A stretch of DNA of 64,000 nt from Capillimicrobium parvum (GCF_021172045.1 NZ_CP087164.1:372001-436000), one strand, 5' to 3'; shown: positions 1 through 10,226, numbered from the stretch's first letter. Made by a program: numbers and translations. The notes: a model not told the origin generated them from the letters alone.

Positions 1-1
1 G

Positions 2-1972
2 GACACGCGGCGCGCGCTCTGCGTCGTGGCGGCGTCGTCGGGCATCGGCGCCGCGCCGATCACGCAGGCGCTCGACGAGCTGGGCCTCGGCCCGGATACG
101 CTGGCTGCCGCGCGCGAGGCCGGTCTGCTCGACGGGTTCGCGCTCCGGCATCCGCTGCTGACCGCGGCCGCCTACCACGACCGGCCGAGCGGCGAGCGCC
201 GCGCCGCCCACCGCGCGCTGGCCGCCCACACGGAGGGGGCGCGCCGGGCGCACCACCTGGCCGAGGCGGCGGCGGGGCCCGACGAGGCGGTCGCGGGCGC
301 GCTCGACGCCGCCGCGCAGGACGCCCGCGCCCGCGGCGCCCACAACGAGGCGGCGCGCACCTCGGTCCGCGCCGCGGACCTGTCCGCCGATCCGGTCGCG
401 CGAGCCCGGCGCCGGCTCGAGGCGGCGGGCGACCTGGCGGTCTCGGGCCACGGCGGCCGCGCGCTCGAGCTCGTCGCCGAGGCGAGCGCGGCGGCCGCCG
501 ACCCGGACGCGCGCGCCGACGTCGACCTCATCCGCGCCCACGTGCTCATGCGCGCCGGCCAGCCGGTCCCCGCCCTGGAGATCCTGGAGGGGCTCGCGCA
601 GCGCGCGAGCCGGGCGGGCGACGGCGCGACCGCGGCCCGCCTGCTCGTGGAGGCGTCCCTGGCGCACATGTTCACCGGCGACATGGTCAGCCTGCTCGAC
701 ACGGCCGGGCGCGCCCGCGGCGAGGCGGCGGGCGTCTCCGGCGAGCTGGAGCTGCTCGCGACGCTGATCTCCGGCGAGGCGCTCGTCGCGCTCGGTCGCG
801 CGGGGGAGGGCGACGCGCTGATCACCGCCGCCGAGCCGCTGCTCATGGCCGCGGACCCGGTGTCCGAGATCGCCGAGGTCATCGGCATGGCGGCCATGTG
901 CTCGCTGTGGGTCGAGCGCTTCGCGCGTGCGGAGCGCGTCGTCGACCGCCTGATCGCCGGCGGGCGCGAGGCCGGTGCCGCGGGCCGCCTCGGGTATCCG
1001 CTGTGCGTGCGCGCGCAGATCCACTGGCGCCGCGGGCGCTGGAGCGCGGCGTACGCCGACGCCGAGGAGTCCGTCCGGCTGTGCCGCGAGACGCAGCAGC
1101 TCGGCACCCTGGCCGTCGCGCTGCCGACCCTGGCGCGCTGCGAGGCGGCGCTCGGGCACCTCGACGCCGCGCGGGCGCTCGGCACGGAGGGCCTCGCGCT
1201 GGCCGACGCCGCCCAGGCCGACGCCACGGCGGCGCACTCGCTGGCCACGCTCGGCTTCCTCGAGCTGACGGCGGGGCGCGCGGAGGAGGCGCTCGTCTGG
1301 TTCGACCGCTCGGCGCGGATCGCACGTCGCCAGGACCACGGCGAGCCCGCGCTGACGATGCATGCCGCGGACCGGATCGAGGCGCTCGCCCGCGCCGGCC
1401 GGCGCGACGACGCGCAGGACGCGCTGGAGCTTCTCGCGGAACAGGCGCAGGCCACCGGCGGCGCCTGGGCGACCGCGGCGGTGGCGCGCTGCCGCGCGCT
1501 CCTGGGCGCCGACGAGGACATCGGGCGCCACGCGCGCGCCGCGCTGGAGTGGCACGCGCGCGTCGACCTGCCGTTCGAGCGCGCGCGTACCGAGCTCGTC
1601 GTCGGCGAGCGCCTGCGCCGCGCCCGCCGGCGCGCCGACGCGCGCGAGCCGCTCGAGCGCGCGCTGGCGACGTTCGTCCGGCTCGGCGCCGAGCCGTGGG
1701 CCGAGCGCGCGCGCACCGAGCTGCGGGCCACCGGGGGCCGCGCGGCCGAGCCGTCCGAGCACGCGCCGGTGGAGGAGCTGACCCCGCACGAGCTGCAGGT
1801 GGCGCTGCTCGTCGCCCAGGGGCTGACGAACCGCGAGGCCGGCACGGCGCTGTTCCTCAGCCCGAAGACCATCGAGCACCACCTCAGCGCGATCTACCGC
1901 AAGCTCGGCCTGCGCTCCCGGACGCAGCTCGCGACGCTGCTGTCCGAGGAGCTCGAGCCGGCCGCCGCGTGA
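2..1972 (+). CDS. Large ATPase-type LuxR-family transcriptional regulator, C-terminal part (5' end outside window)
   Basis: The frame is open from the first bases of the window, so this is the C-terminal ~656 residues of a longer protein. No Walker motifs are visible; the ATPase part must lie upstream. The middle is Ala/Arg/Glu-rich helical repeat typical of the TPR-like region of MalT/LAL regulators. The last ~60 residues form a LuxR (GerE) helix-turn-helix with the motifs LTPHE, GLTNREAG, LSPKTIEHH and KLGLRSR. Such proteins are single-component activators that sense a ligand or partner through the ATPase/TPR part. purC starts 26 bp downstream on the same strand, which may be only proximity. 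A GTG at 26 could pass for a start, but it falls inside the conserved domain order. Confidence 0.85.
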   Translation, partial: DTRRALCVVAASSGIGAAPITQALDELGLGPDTLAAAREAGLLDGFALRHPLLTAAAYHDRPSGERRAAHRALAAHTEGARRAHHLAEAAAGPDEAVAGALDAAAQDARARGAHNEAARTSVRAADLSADPVARARRRLEAAGDLAVSGHGGRALELVAEASAAAADPDARADVDLIRAHVLMRAGQPVPALEILEGLAQRASRAGDGATAARLLVEASLAHMFTGDMVSLLDTAGRARGEAAGVSGELELLATLISGEALVALGRAGEGDALITAAEPLLMAADPVSEIAEVIGMAAMCSLWVERFARAERVVDRLIAGGREAGAAGRLGYPLCVRAQIHWRRGRWSAAYADAEESVRLCRETQQLGTLAVALPTLARCEAALGHLDAARALGTEGLALADAAQADATAAHSLATLGFLELTAGRAEEALVWFDRSARIARRQDHGEPALTMHAADRIEALARAGRRDDAQDALELLAEQAQATGGAWATAAVARCRALLGADEDIGRHARAALEWHARVDLPFERARTELVVGERLRRARRRADAREPLERALATFVRLGAEPWAERARTELRATGGRAAEPSEHAPVEELTPHELQVALLVAQGLTNREAGTALFLSPKTIEHHLSAIYRKLGLRSRTQLATLLSEELEPAAA

Positions 1973-1998
1973 CCGGCGGGTGCCGTACCGTTCGCAGC

Positions 1999-2877
1999 GT
2001 GACCACGCTGGCTGACCTTCCGCTCCTGAGCACCGGCAAGGTGCGCGAGATGTACGACCTGGGCGACCGCCTGCTCATGGTCGCCTCCGACCGCATCTCG
2101 ACCTACGACGTCGTGCATCCGACCCCGATCCCGGACAAGGGCAAGGTCCTCACCGGGCTGTCGGCGTTCTGGTTCGCCAAGACCGGGCACATCGTGGCCA
2201 ACCACATGCTCTCGGCGACCGACGACGTCCCGGACGAGGTCCGCGGCCGGGCGCTCGTCGTCCGCAAGCTCGAGATGCTGCCGGTCGAGTGCGTCGTGCG
2301 CGGCTACATCACCGGGTCGGGATGGAAGGACTATCAGTCCACGGGCAGCGTCTCGGGCATCCAGCTGCCGGCCGGCCTGCAGGAGTCCGAGCAGCTGCCG
2401 TCGCCGATCTTCACGCCGTCGACGAAGGCCGACGTGGGCCACGACGAGGCGATCGACTTCGACCGCGCCGCCGAGCTGGTGGGCGACCGCGACCTCATGG
2501 AGCGCGTGCGCAGCGTGTCGATCGAGCTGTACCGCTTCGCCGCCGGCCATGCGGCCGAGCGCGGGGTGCTGCTCGCCGACACGAAGTGCGAGTTCGGGCT
2601 CGACCCGGCCGGCGAGCTCGTCGTCGGTGACGAGGTGCTCACGCCGGACTCCTCGCGCTTCTGGCCGTCCGACGGCTACGCGCCGGGGCGTGGGCAGCCG
2701 AGCTTCGACAAGCAGTACGTGCGCGACTGGGCCAGCAGGTCGGGGTGGGACAAGGCCCCGCCCGCGCCCGCGATCCCCGACGACGTGGTCGCCGGGACGC
2801 GCGAGCGCTACATCGAGGCCTACGAGCGCATCTCGGGCGAGCCGTTCTCGGCCTGGCTGGAGCGCACGGCGGCATAG
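1999..2877 (+). CDS. purC: Phosphoribosylaminoimidazole-succinocarboxamide synthase (SAICAR synthetase)
   Basis: Joins CAIR and aspartate using ATP, the eighth step of IMP synthesis, in the cytosol. The 292-residue protein has the family hallmarks: STGKVREMY near the N-terminus (substrate/ATP loop), SDRISTYD, the signature VVRGYITGSGWKDY around residue 100, and LADTKCEFG near residue 195. Length is right for the single-domain ~290-residue type. The start is GTG at 1999; the upstream extension has no homology to the family. It begins 26 bp after the regulator gene and converges on the amidase gene. Its last codons are part of a 58-bp tandem duplication (2855-2969). purS, purQ and purL follow 1.6 kb downstream, separated by the antisense amidase. 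Confidence 0.96.
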   Translation: MTTLADLPLLSTGKVREMYDLGDRLLMVASDRISTYDVVHPTPIPDKGKVLTGLSAFWFAKTGHIVANHMLSATDDVPDEVRGRALVVRKLEMLPVECVVRGYITGSGWKDYQSTGSVSGIQLPAGLQESEQLPSPIFTPSTKADVGHDEAIDFDRAAELVGDRDLMERVRSVSIELYRFAAGHAAERGVLLADTKCEFGLDPAGELVVGDEVLTPDSSRFWPSDGYAPGRGQPSFDKQYVRDWASRSGWDKAPPAPAIPDDVVAGTRERYIEAYERISGEPFSAWLERTAA

Positions 2878-2969
2878 GGCCGCCTCAGCCTCAGCTCAGC
2901 GGCGCGGGCGCGGGCTGGAGCGCACGGCGGCGTAGGGCCGCCTCAGCCTCAGCTCAGCGGCGCGGGCGC
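2855..2969. repeat. 58-bp tandem duplication covering both convergent gene ends (purC and amidase)
   Basis: Bases 2855-2911 recur at 2913-2969 with one mismatch (A2874 versus G2932) and one extra base. The unit holds the last codons and stop of purC on the + strand and, read on the - strand, the last codons of the amidase. In the second copy the purC stop TAG is retained but out of use. The unit also contains an imperfect GC-rich inverted repeat (gccgc...gcggc), so each copy could act as a weak two-way terminator. A recent slippage or unequal-exchange duplication is the simplest reading. Confidence 0.9.
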
Positions 2970-4421
2970 CACCGGCGGCAGCTCGCCCGCCTGCAGGTCC
3001 ATGCCGACCTGCGCGACGAGCGCCTCCCGGCCGCGCGGTGCGACGAGCGATACGCCGACGGGCAGCCCGCTGCGCGCCCCGAGCCCGGCCGGCAGCGCCG
3101 CCACGGGGAAGCCGGTCGCGTCCCACGTCGCGGTGAACGCGATCCACGGGTCGCCGTCACCGCCGAGGTGGCCGGCGTCGTAGCCCTCGCCGCGCGGCTC
3201 GGCCGGCATCGGGACCGTCGGGTCCAGCAGCACGTCCACCCGGTGCTCGGCGAACCACGCCTCCCAGGCTGCGGTCATCTGCGCCCGCTGCCACTGGGCG
3301 CCGAGGTAGGCGCCGGTCTCGGAGAAGTGCGAGCCGAGGTCGACCAGCTCGATGATGCTCGCCCGGTACCGGTCGCGCGCGTCGGCGTGGCGCGCGTGGT
3401 AGGCCGCCATCTCGGCGACGAAGATGCAGTTCAGGTCGTGGCCGGCCAGATCGGGAGCGGCGGCCAGCTCGACGACCTGGGCCCCGAGCGCGTCGCACGC
3501 CCGGCGGGCGCGGTCGAGCCCATCGAGGACGTCCGGATCGACGGCGACCTTGCCGACCCGGTCGGTGACCGCGACCCGCAGGCCGGCGAGCGGCCGGCTG
3601 CCGGCGCGCGCCGTCAGCGGCAGCTCGCCCATCCCGGCCGGCGGCGGCATGAGCGGGCTGCTCGCGGCGCCGCCTTCGGCCATCGCCTGCAGGAGCGCGG
3701 CGCAGTCGGCGATCGTGCGCGCCATCGGGCCCGGATGGTCGAGGCTCGAGGCCAGCGGGATGATCCCGTCGAGGGGCAGGCGGCCGTGGGTCGGCTTGAT
3801 CGCCGAGGTGCCGCACACGGCGCTCGGGATCCGCAGCGAGCCGCAGGTGTCCGAGCCCAGCGCGGCCGGGACCATCCCCGCGGCGAGCGCCGCCGCCGAG
3901 CCGCCGCTCGACCCGCCCGCCGTGCGGTCCAGCGCCCACGGGTTGCCGACCTGATCCGTCGTGCCGCCGGCCGCGAACTCGTGCGTGTGCGTGTGGCCGA
4001 CGAGCACCATCCCATGGGCGCGCAGGCGGGCCCAGGTGGTCGCGTCGGCGTCGGCGACGTTGCCCTCGAGCACGCGGCTCGACGCGGTCAGCGGCAGCCC
4101 GGCGACCCCGTAGAGGTCCTTCACGCCGATCGGCACGCCGCAGAGCAGCGGGGCGCCGGCGCCCTCGCGCGCCAGCCGGTCGTCGGCCTCGCGCGCGTGC
4201 TCGGCCGCGATGTCCGGGTACAGGCGCACCCAGGCGTTCACCGCACCGGGAGCGCCCTCGAAGGTCGGCTCGCCGCCGTTGCGCTCCTCGATGCGCTCGA
4301 GGCAGGCGTCGAGCAGCTCGGCCGCCGAGAGCTCGCGGGCGCGGAGGAGCTCGGCGGCCCGCAGCACGTCGAGGTCGGCGGGCGAGGACGTGCTCGCCGC
4401 GGGGGTGATGGCGTCGCTCAT
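2949..4421 (-). CDS. Amidase (amidase-signature family)
   Basis: A 490-residue amidase-signature enzyme that hydrolyses a carboxamide bond; the substrate cannot be told from sequence. The Ser-cisSer-Lys triad is visible: Lys in GVKDLYG (residue ~105), the cis-Ser in the Gly/Ser-rich [14 protein letters not shown], and the nucleophilic Ser in [11 protein letters not shown] (~ residue 195). Length matches the family (450-500). ATG 4421 was chosen because upstream codons are low-complexity and the first helix ([22 protein letters not shown]) follows at once. It is not GatA in an obvious GatCAB operon: no gatB or gatC is adjacent. It is divergent from purS, with 61 bp between the starts, so the two share a promoter region. 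Confidence 0.9.
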   Translation of the reverse strand: MSDAITPAASTSSPADLDVLRAAELLRARELSAAELLDACLERIEERNGGEPTFEGAPGAVNAWVRLYPDIAAEHAREADDRLAREGAGAPLLCGVPIGVKDLYGVAGLPLTASSRVLEGNVADADATTWARLRAHGMVLVGHTHTHEFAAGGTTDQVGNPWALDRTAGGSSGGSAAALAAGMVPAALGSDTCGSLRIPSAVCGTSAIKPTHGRLPLDGIIPLASSLDHPGPMARTIADCAALLQAMAEGGAASSPLMPPPAGMGELPLTARAGSRPLAGLRVAVTDRVGKVAVDPDVLDGLDRARRACDALGAQVVELAAAPDLAGHDLNCIFVAEMAAYHARHADARDRYRASIIELVDLGSHFSETGAYLGAQWQRAQMTAAWEAWFAEHRVDVLLDPTVPMPAEPRGEGYDAGHLGGDGDPWIAFTATWDATGFPVAALPAGLGARSGLPVGVSLVAPRGREALVAQVGMDLQAGELPPVAPAPLS

Positions 4422-4482
4422 CCCCCGATGATGCCGCGCCGGACCGGGGTCTGCCAGACCGTCGGCTACATTGCGACGGGCG

Positions 4483-4704
4483 ATGCGCGTCCGCGTCCTC
4501 ATCCGCCCCAAGGCGGGCATCCTCGACCCGCAGGGCAAGGCCGTCGAACGCGCCCTGCCCGCGCTCGGCTTCGGCGGCGTGGCGAACGTCCACGTCGGCC
4601 GGCTCGTGGAGCTCGACGTCGCGAGCCTCGACGAGGCCGAGCAGATGTGCGAGCGGCTGCTCGCCAACACGCTGATCGAGGACTACGAAGTCCAGCAGGC
4701 GTGA
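4483..4704 (+). CDS. purS: Phosphoribosylformylglycinamidine synthase subunit PurS
   Basis: A 73-residue protein, the small structural subunit of the three-part FGAM synthase (PurS-PurQ-PurL) that carries glutamine-derived ammonia from PurQ to PurL. It begins [22 protein letters not shown], the standard PurS opening, followed by a central [16 protein letters not shown] strand. The ATG at 4483 gives the usual length; a TTG at 4471 in frame adds four residues and is less likely. The stop overlaps the purQ start by four bases (GTGA), showing translational coupling. Confidence 0.96.
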   Translation: MRVRVLIRPKAGILDPQGKAVERALPALGFGGVANVHVGRLVELDVASLDEAEQMCERLLANTLIEDYEVQQA

Positions 4705-5384
4705 AGTTCGGCGTCCTCCAGTTCCCCGGCTCCTGCGACGACCGCGACGCCCAGCTCGCCTGCGCCCGCGTCGGCGAGGCGGTGATGCTCTGGCACGGCG
4801 ACCGCGACCTGCAGGGCGTCGACGCCGTCGTCGTGCCCGGCGGCTTCTCCTACGGCGACTACCTGCGCGCCGGCGCGATCGCCCGCTTCTCGCCGATCAT
4901 GGAGTCCGTCATCGCGTTCGCGAACGACGGCGGCCTCGTGCTCGGCATCTGCAACGGCTTCCAGGTGCTGTGCGAGGCGCACCTGCTGCCGGGCGCGCTG
5001 CTGCCGAACACCGAGCTGCGCTTCGTCTGCCGCCAGGTCGAGCTCGAGGTGGTCGACGCCGACACGCCGTTCACGAACCTCTGCGCGCCGGGCGAACGGC
5101 TGTCGATCCCGGCCAAGCACATGACCGGCCGCTTCCACGCGCCGGACCTGGACCCCGATCTCGTCGTGGTGCGCTACGCGACCGGCCACTGCTTCAACGG
5201 CTCGCAGGACGAGATCGCCGGCGTGCGTAACGCCGCGGGCAACGTCTTCGGCCTGATGCCGCACCCGGAGCACGCGGTCGACCCGCTCACCGGCTCGGTC
5301 GACGGGCTGCGGGTCTTCGAGTCGATGGCCCGGGCGGCGGGTGTGACCGGGCCGAACACCGCAGCGGTCTCCCACACTCGATGA
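4701..5384 (+). CDS. purQ: Phosphoribosylformylglycinamidine synthase subunit PurQ (glutaminase)
   Basis: A class-I glutamine amidotransferase of 227 residues that releases ammonia for the FGAM synthase reaction. The sequence opens [15 protein letters not shown], has the oxyanion region [15 protein letters not shown], the nucleophile Cys in GICNGFQVL (residue ~83) and the His/Glu pair in LMPHPEHA near residue 196. The GTG start at 4701 overlaps purS by four bases, and the stop overlaps the purL ATG by four (ATGA), so purS-purQ-purL form one tightly coupled operon. Confidence 0.97.
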   Translation: MKFGVLQFPGSCDDRDAQLACARVGEAVMLWHGDRDLQGVDAVVVPGGFSYGDYLRAGAIARFSPIMESVIAFANDGGLVLGICNGFQVLCEAHLLPGALLPNTELRFVCRQVELEVVDADTPFTNLCAPGERLSIPAKHMTGRFHAPDLDPDLVVVRYATGHCFNGSQDEIAGVRNAAGNVFGLMPHPEHAVDPLTGSVDGLRVFESMARAAGVTGPNTAAVSHTR

Positions 5385-7591
5385 GCGGAGGTGTGAGGCC
5401 CGAGAGCGGAGCGGCCAAGGCGGTCGCCCTCGGGCTGACCGAGGCCGAGTACGACGGGATCGTCGACCGGCTCGAGCGCGAGCCCAACCAGGTCGAGCTC
5501 GCGATGTTCTCGCTCATGTGGAGCGAGCACTGCGCCTACAAGCACTCCAAGAAGCTGCTGCGCACGCTGCCGACCGAGGGGCCGCGGCTCGTGCTCGGGC
5601 CGGGCGAGAACGCCGGTGCCGTGGACGTCGGCGACGGCTGGTCGGTCGCGTTCAAGGTCGAGTCGCACAACCACCCGAGCGCCGTCGAGCCGTTCCAGGG
5701 CGCCGCGACCGGCGTCGGCGGCATCCTGCGCGACGTGTTCGCGATCGGCGCGCGGCCGATCGCGGTGCTCGACTCCCTGCGCTTCGGCGAGCCGACCTCC
5801 GAGCGCTCGCGCTATCTGCTCGACCACGCCGTCGCCGGGATCGGCCACTACGGCAACTCGATCGGCGTGGCGACGGTCGGCGGCGAGGTGTACTTCGAGG
5901 CGCCCTACGAGCAGAACTGCCTCGTCAACGCGATGTGCGTCGGGCTCGTACGCACCGAGGCGCTGATCCGCAGCGCGGCGGCGGGCGTCGGCAACCAGCT
6001 GGTGCTGTTCGGCGCCTCGACCGGGCGCGACGGGATCGGCGGCGCGTCCGTGCTCGCCTCGGCGGAACTGGGGGAGGCCGACGACGACAAGCGTCCCACG
6101 GTGCAGATCGGCGACCCGTTCGAGGAGAAGAAGCTGCTGGAGTGCTCGCTGGAGCTCCTGGACCGCGGGCTGCTCGTCGCCCTGCAGGACCTCGGCGCGG
6201 CGGGGCTGACGTCCAGCTCGTCGGAGATGGCGTCCAAGGGCGGCGTCGGCCTGGAGATCGACGTGCGCAAGGTGCCGCTGCGCGAGCCGGGGATGGCGCC
6301 GTTCGAGATCATGGTCTCCGAGTCGCAGGAGCGGATGCTGTGCGTCTGCGAGCCGGCGAACGTCGAGGCCGTGCTCGAGGTCTGCGCGCGCTGGGAGGTC
6401 GGCGGCACGGTGATCGGCGAGATCACCGACACGCGCCGGATGGTCATCCGCGACGGCGGCGAGGTCGTGGGCGACATGCCGGTCGAGGCGCTCGTCGACG
6501 ACTGCCCGCTCTACGACCTCGAGCCCGCGCGGCCCGCCGCCCCGCTGTACGCGGCGCCCGCGGTGACGCTCGCGGCGGCGGACGCGGACGACCCGTCGGC
6601 GGCGCTGCTGGCGTTGTTGGGCTCCCCGAACATCGCGTCGCGGCGGGCGCTGTTCGAGCAGTACGACGCGCTCGTGGGCTCGCGGACCGTGCGCCGGCCC
6701 GAGACGGCTGACGCCGCGGTGCTCCTCATGCCGCACGGCTCGGCGATCGCGGTGTCGATCGACGGCAGCGGGCGCCGGGTGGCCGCCGACCCGTACCGCG
6801 GGGCGGTCGAGGCGGTGCTCGAGTGCGCCGCGAACCTCGCCTGTGTCGGCGCCGAGCCGCTCGGCCTGACGAACTGCCTGAACTTCGGCAACCCGGAGAA
6901 GCCGCACATCGCCTGGCAGCTGACCGAGGCGGTCCGGGGGCTCGGGGATGCCTGCCGCGCGCTCGACGTCCCGGTCGTGGGGGGCAACGTCTCGCTCTAC
7001 AACGAGGGCGGCGGCGGGCCGATCTACCCGACCCCGGTGGTGGGCATGGTCGGCGAGCTGCCCGACCCGCTGCACGCGGGACGCACCGGGTTCGCGCGCG
7101 AGGGCGACGCGATCGCGGTCGCCGGGCCGCTGCGACCGTCGCTCGCCGCGTCGGAGCTGGCCAAGCTGCGCGGCGACGCGCTGCCCGACGCGCTCGCGGA
7201 GATCGACGTCGCCGCCGTTCGCGCGGCCCACGGCGCGATCCGCGACGCGGTCCGCGCGGGGCGCCTGTCCAGCGCGCACGACGTCGCCGAGGGCGGCGTG
7301 CTCGTCGCCGTCGCCGAGTGCTGTCTGGCCGGCGACCTCGGAGCGCTGCTCGAGCTCGGTGACGACGCCGGCGACCTCGTCACCCGCCTCTTCGGCGAAG
7401 GCGCCGGGGGGTTCGTCGTCTCCGGCCCTGCGGACGCGCTGCGCGCCCTCGCCGACCGCGTCCCGGTCGAGGTGATCGGCCGCGTGGAGGGCGGGTCGCT
7501 GCGGGTCACGCTCGACGGCGAGGACCGCGTCGCCCTCGAGCTCGCTCGGCTGCGCGCCGCGCACGGCGCGCTCGCCGAGCTGTTCGCCTGA
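5381..7591 (+). CDS. purL: Phosphoribosylformylglycinamidine synthase subunit PurL
   Basis: The 736-residue synthetase subunit (small-type PurL) turns FGAR, ATP and ammonia into FGAM together with PurS and PurQ. Visible family motifs are [13 protein letters not shown] (~ residue 45), [23 protein letters not shown] (ATP/Mg site, residues ~90-110), [17 protein letters not shown], and [14 protein letters not shown]. The C-terminal AIRS-like half contains [11 protein letters not shown] and GGNVSLYNE. The ATG at 5381 overlaps purQ. The gene ends 10 bp from the convergent F420 oxidoreductase gene, with no room for a separate terminator. Confidence 0.97.
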   Translation: MSGGVRPESGAAKAVALGLTEAEYDGIVDRLEREPNQVELAMFSLMWSEHCAYKHSKKLLRTLPTEGPRLVLGPGENAGAVDVGDGWSVAFKVESHNHPSAVEPFQGAATGVGGILRDVFAIGARPIAVLDSLRFGEPTSERSRYLLDHAVAGIGHYGNSIGVATVGGEVYFEAPYEQNCLVNAMCVGLVRTEALIRSAAAGVGNQLVLFGASTGRDGIGGASVLASAELGEADDDKRPTVQIGDPFEEKKLLECSLELLDRGLLVALQDLGAAGLTSSSSEMASKGGVGLEIDVRKVPLREPGMAPFEIMVSESQERMLCVCEPANVEAVLEVCARWEVGGTVIGEITDTRRMVIRDGGEVVGDMPVEALVDDCPLYDLEPARPAAPLYAAPAVTLAAADADDPSAALLALLGSPNIASRRALFEQYDALVGSRTVRRPETADAAVLLMPHGSAIAVSIDGSGRRVAADPYRGAVEAVLECAANLACVGAEPLGLTNCLNFGNPEKPHIAWQLTEAVRGLGDACRALDVPVVGGNVSLYNEGGGGPIYPTPVVGMVGELPDPLHAGRTGFAREGDAIAVAGPLRPSLAASELAKLRGDALPDALAEIDVAAVRAAHGAIRDAVRAGRLSSAHDVAEGGVLVAVAECCLAGDLGALLELGDDAGDLVTRLFGEGAGGFVVSGPADALRALADRVPVEVIGRVEGGSLRVTLDGEDRVALELARLRAAHGALAELFA

Positions 7592-7601
7592 GCGGCTGCT
7601 C

Positions 7602-8591
7602 CTACGCCCGCACGCCGCGCAACGCGGGCAGAACGTGCTCGCCGTACATGCGGATCGTCCCCATCGGGTCGGCCTGGCCGATGAGCTGCAGGGAGATCAC
7701 GGTCGCTCCGAGCTGCTCCATCTCGCGGATGCGCTCGACGTGCTCCTCCGGGTCCGAGCCGACGATGAAGCCCTCCTTGGCGAACTGCTCGTCGGTCATC
7801 TGCTCGTCGGCGCGCCGCTGCATGTCCTCCTGACCGGAGATGTCGTCGGTGTAGAGCTCGGGCAGCTGGGTCGGCTTCCACCGTGCCGCGCCCGAGATCG
7901 CGGCCGCCTCGTCGGACGCCCACGCGATGCCGGTCTGCAGGATGATCTCGCCCGGGTCGCGGCCCTCGCGGCCGCACGCCTCGCGGTAGGCGTCGATGAT
8001 CTCGGGCGCCTGCCCGGGGTCGCCCAACGTCCAGAGCCCGTCGCCGTAGCGCGCCGCGATCTGCGCCGCCTGCGGGCCGAACGCGGAGACGTAGAGCTGC
8101 GGCCGCGATGGCGCGCGGGTCCACAGCTTCGCCTGCTTGAGCGCGAACCAACCGGCGTCCATCGTCACGGTCTGCCCGTCCCACAGCCGCGTGATGGCCT
8201 CCAGGCCGGCCGCGAAGCGGTCCTGCTGGTCGGCGACCGGCGGCCAGTCGAGGCCGAGCGGCGACTCGTTGACCGACTCGCCGGATCCCGCGCCGAGGAA
8301 CACGCGGCCCGGGTACAGGCACTCGAGCGACATGAACGCCTGGGCCACGAGCCCCGGGTGGTGGTGGTGCACGATCGGCGTGACGCCGGTGCCGATCGGC
8401 TTCGTGGTGACCTGCCCGATGGCGCCGAGCGTCACCCACGCCTGCGACGCCTGGCCGTCGGGGAACCAGGGCGCGAAGTGATCGGACGCGCCCAGCCCGT
8501 CGAAGCCGGCGGCCTCGGCCGCCTGGGCCTGCTCGACCATCTGGGGCGGGGTGAACTCCTCGGTGGACGCGGCGAACCAGTACTGGGGCAT
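7602..8591 (-). CDS. F420-dependent luciferase-like (LLM-class) oxidoreductase
   Basis: A 329-residue TIM-barrel flavin/F420 oxidoreductase. The opening YWFAASTEEFTPPQMVEQAQ, then GLGASDHFAPW (residue ~40) and the GIGTGVTPIVHHHHPGLVAQAF and GRVFLGAGSGESVNE stretches are those of the F420-dependent glucose-6-phosphate dehydrogenase-like branch (TIGR03557-type). Whether the substrate is glucose 6-phosphate or another alcohol cannot be decided here. Presence of this class implies the organism makes coenzyme F420. ATG at 8591 gives the family start; the gene stands alone, convergent with purL, and the MFS exporter gene ends 57 bp upstream of it. Confidence 0.88.
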   Translation of the reverse strand: MPQYWFAASTEEFTPPQMVEQAQAAEAAGFDGLGASDHFAPWFPDGQASQAWVTLGAIGQVTTKPIGTGVTPIVHHHHPGLVAQAFMSLECLYPGRVFLGAGSGESVNESPLGLDWPPVADQQDRFAAGLEAITRLWDGQTVTMDAGWFALKQAKLWTRAPSRPQLYVSAFGPQAAQIAARYGDGLWTLGDPGQAPEIIDAYREACGREGRDPGEIILQTGIAWASDEAAAISGAARWKPTQLPELYTDDISGQEDMQRRADEQMTDEQFAKEGFIVGSDPEEHVERIREMEQLGATVISLQLIGQADPMGTIRMYGEHVLPALRGVRA

Positions 8592-8647
8592 GCCCACCCT
8601 GCTTCCCCGCCCCGGCGGTGCCGACACCGAGGCGGGCCGCCCCGCGC

Positions 8648-10024
8648 TCAGGCCTGAGCCGGCTCGAGCTCGGTCCGCGCCGGGCGCCTGCTGGCCCCCA
8701 GACCGAGGCCGAGGACCGCCGTGGCCGTCAGCGCGGCCGCCGCGATCGCCAGCCCCGCATGCATGCCGGACACGAACTGGGGTCCGGCGTGCGCCATGCC
8801 GCCGAGCACCGCGACGCCGAGGACGCCGCCGGTCTGGCGGCTCGCGTTCAACGCGGCGGCCGCGACGCCGACCTGCTCGGGCGGCGCGGCGGACACCGCG
8901 GCCGCGGTGAGGGCCGGGATCGCGGCGCCGCCGCCGGCGCCGAACAGCATCAGTGAGATGACGAGCTGGGAGTACGGCGTGTCGGGCCCGGCGCCGAGCA
9001 GGAGGAACGTGCCGACCGCCGCGAGCGCGCCGCCGATCGCCAGCGGCCAGCGCGGGCCGATCCGCGCGACGAGCCGGCCGGCCGGGATGCCCGCCAGCGC
9101 GAAGACGAGCGGCTGGGGCAGGAAGGCGAGGCCGGTCTCGAGCGCCGACAGGCCGCGGACGTCCTGGAAGTACAGCGAGAGCAGGAAGAACTCGCCGTAG
9201 AGCGCGAAGTTGATCAGCGAGCCGGCCGCCGTCGAGGCGGAGAAGGCGCGCGACGAGAAGAGCCGGAGCGGCAGCATGGGCGCACGGCCGCGGCGCTCGA
9301 CCGCGACGAACGTGACGCCGGCGACGACGGCGAGCACGAGCCCGCCGGCGACGAGGGGCGATCCCCAGCCGAGCGACCGGCTCGCGATGAGCGCGAAGGT
9401 CAGCGACGCGAGCGCGACGATCGCGGTGGCCTGGCCCGCCAGGTCGAGCCCGCGGCGGGCGACGCGGGAGGTCTCGCCCACGCCGCGCCACAGCAGCAGC
9501 GCGATCGCCGCGGCGAAGGGGAGGTTGACGGCGAACACGAGGCGCCAGCCGACGGCGTCGACGAGCAGGCCGCCGAGCACGGGGCCCGCCGCGAACGCCG
9601 ACGCCGAGATCGCCGCCCAGATCCCGACCGCTCGCGCCTGCCGGATCGGGTCGGGGTACGCGTGGGTCAGCAGGGTCAGCGACGCGGGGACGAGCGCGGC
9701 GGCGCCGGCGCCGAGCAGGACCTGGGCGGCGACGAGCGTCGCGGTGCTCGGAGCGAGCGCTGCCGCGGAGGACGCCACGGCGAAGATCGCGACCCCGACG
9801 CGCATCATCCGGCGCGCCCCGAGGCGGTCGGCGAGCGCGCCCGCGCTCAGCAGCAGTGCCGCGAGCACGAGCGTGTAGCCGTTGACCACCCACTGCAGGC
9901 CGCTGACCGAGGCGCCCAGGTCGTCGCGGATCGCCGGCAGCGCGACGTTGACCACCGTCGTGTCGAGCAGGACGAGCGCGAAGGCGAGCGAGCTTGCGGT
10001 GAGGGCGATGCCGGGGCGGCGCAT
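8648..10024 (-). CDS. MFS drug-export-like transporter, 14-helix DHA2 (EmrB/QacA) type
   Basis: A 458-residue integral membrane protein with about 14 hydrophobic segments. Helix 1 carries ALVLLDTTVVNVALP, the D1 motif of the DHA2 drug:H+ antiporters, followed by GLQWVVNGYTLVLAALLL and the loop-2/3 motif GALADRLGARR. It probably exports a small toxic or hydrophobic compound. It is divergent from the ArsR-type regulator at 10227, and the 200-bp gap contains a candidate operator, so the regulator likely controls it. ATG at 10024 places the start just before helix 1; an in-frame extension to 10096 is Arg/Pro-rich and unlikely. Confidence 0.9.
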   Translation of the reverse strand: MRRPGIALTASSLAFALVLLDTTVVNVALPAIRDDLGASVSGLQWVVNGYTLVLAALLLSAGALADRLGARRMMRVGVAIFAVASSAAALAPSTATLVAAQVLLGAGAAALVPASLTLLTHAYPDPIRQARAVGIWAAISASAFAAGPVLGGLLVDAVGWRLVFAVNLPFAAAIALLLWRGVGETSRVARRGLDLAGQATAIVALASLTFALIASRSLGWGSPLVAGGLVLAVVAGVTFVAVERRGRAPMLPLRLFSSRAFSASTAAGSLINFALYGEFFLLSLYFQDVRGLSALETGLAFLPQPLVFALAGIPAGRLVARIGPRWPLAIGGALAAVGTFLLLGAGPDTPYSQLVISLMLFGAGGGAAIPALTAAAVSAAPPEQVGVAAAALNASRQTGGVLGVAVLGGMAHAGPQFVSGMHAGLAIAAAALTATAVLGLGLGASRRPARTELEPAQA

Positions 10025-10171
10025 GGGCGGCCGGCTACCGGACGGGGCCCGTGAACACCACGAGCCGCCGGATCTTGCCGGGCGCCGGGACGGCACCGGA
10101 GGAGTCGGCGGTGGCGGTGACGGGGCTGGGATGGGGCGGAGGTGCGGACAAGCTGTGCCCTTCGTTCGCTG

Positions 10172-10220
10172 GTACGACGAGCATCGTACAAGATTTGTTC
10201 GACGGGCGTCGTACTACACT
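10172..10220. promoter_or_regulatory. Candidate operator and leaderless promoter between MFS exporter and ArsR-type gene
   Basis: Bases 10184-10202 form an imperfect palindrome TCGTACAA-gat-TTGTTCGA (one mismatch), the size expected for an ArsR/winged-helix dimer. The outer element gtacgacg (10172-10179) is the exact inverse complement of cgtcgtac (10207-10214). TACACT at 10215-10220 is a fair -10 box and would start transcription at about 10227, the A of the regulator's ATG, i.e. a leaderless mRNA. No good -35 is seen at 17-bp spacing. Assignment is by pattern only. Confidence 0.5.
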
Positions 10221-10226
10221 CGGGGC

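Noticed and set aside
2949-4421. Calling the amidase gatA
   Set aside because: No gatB or gatC adjacent, and the amidase-signature triad is shared by many hydrolases.
5174-7564. A ~796-codon open frame antisense to purL
   Set aside because: Composition is Arg/Ala/Gly/His noise from a high-GC gene; purL on the other strand has all its motifs.
7592-7601. Terminator between purL and the F420 oxidoreductase gene
   Set aside because: Only 10 bp separate the stops and no hairpin fits there.
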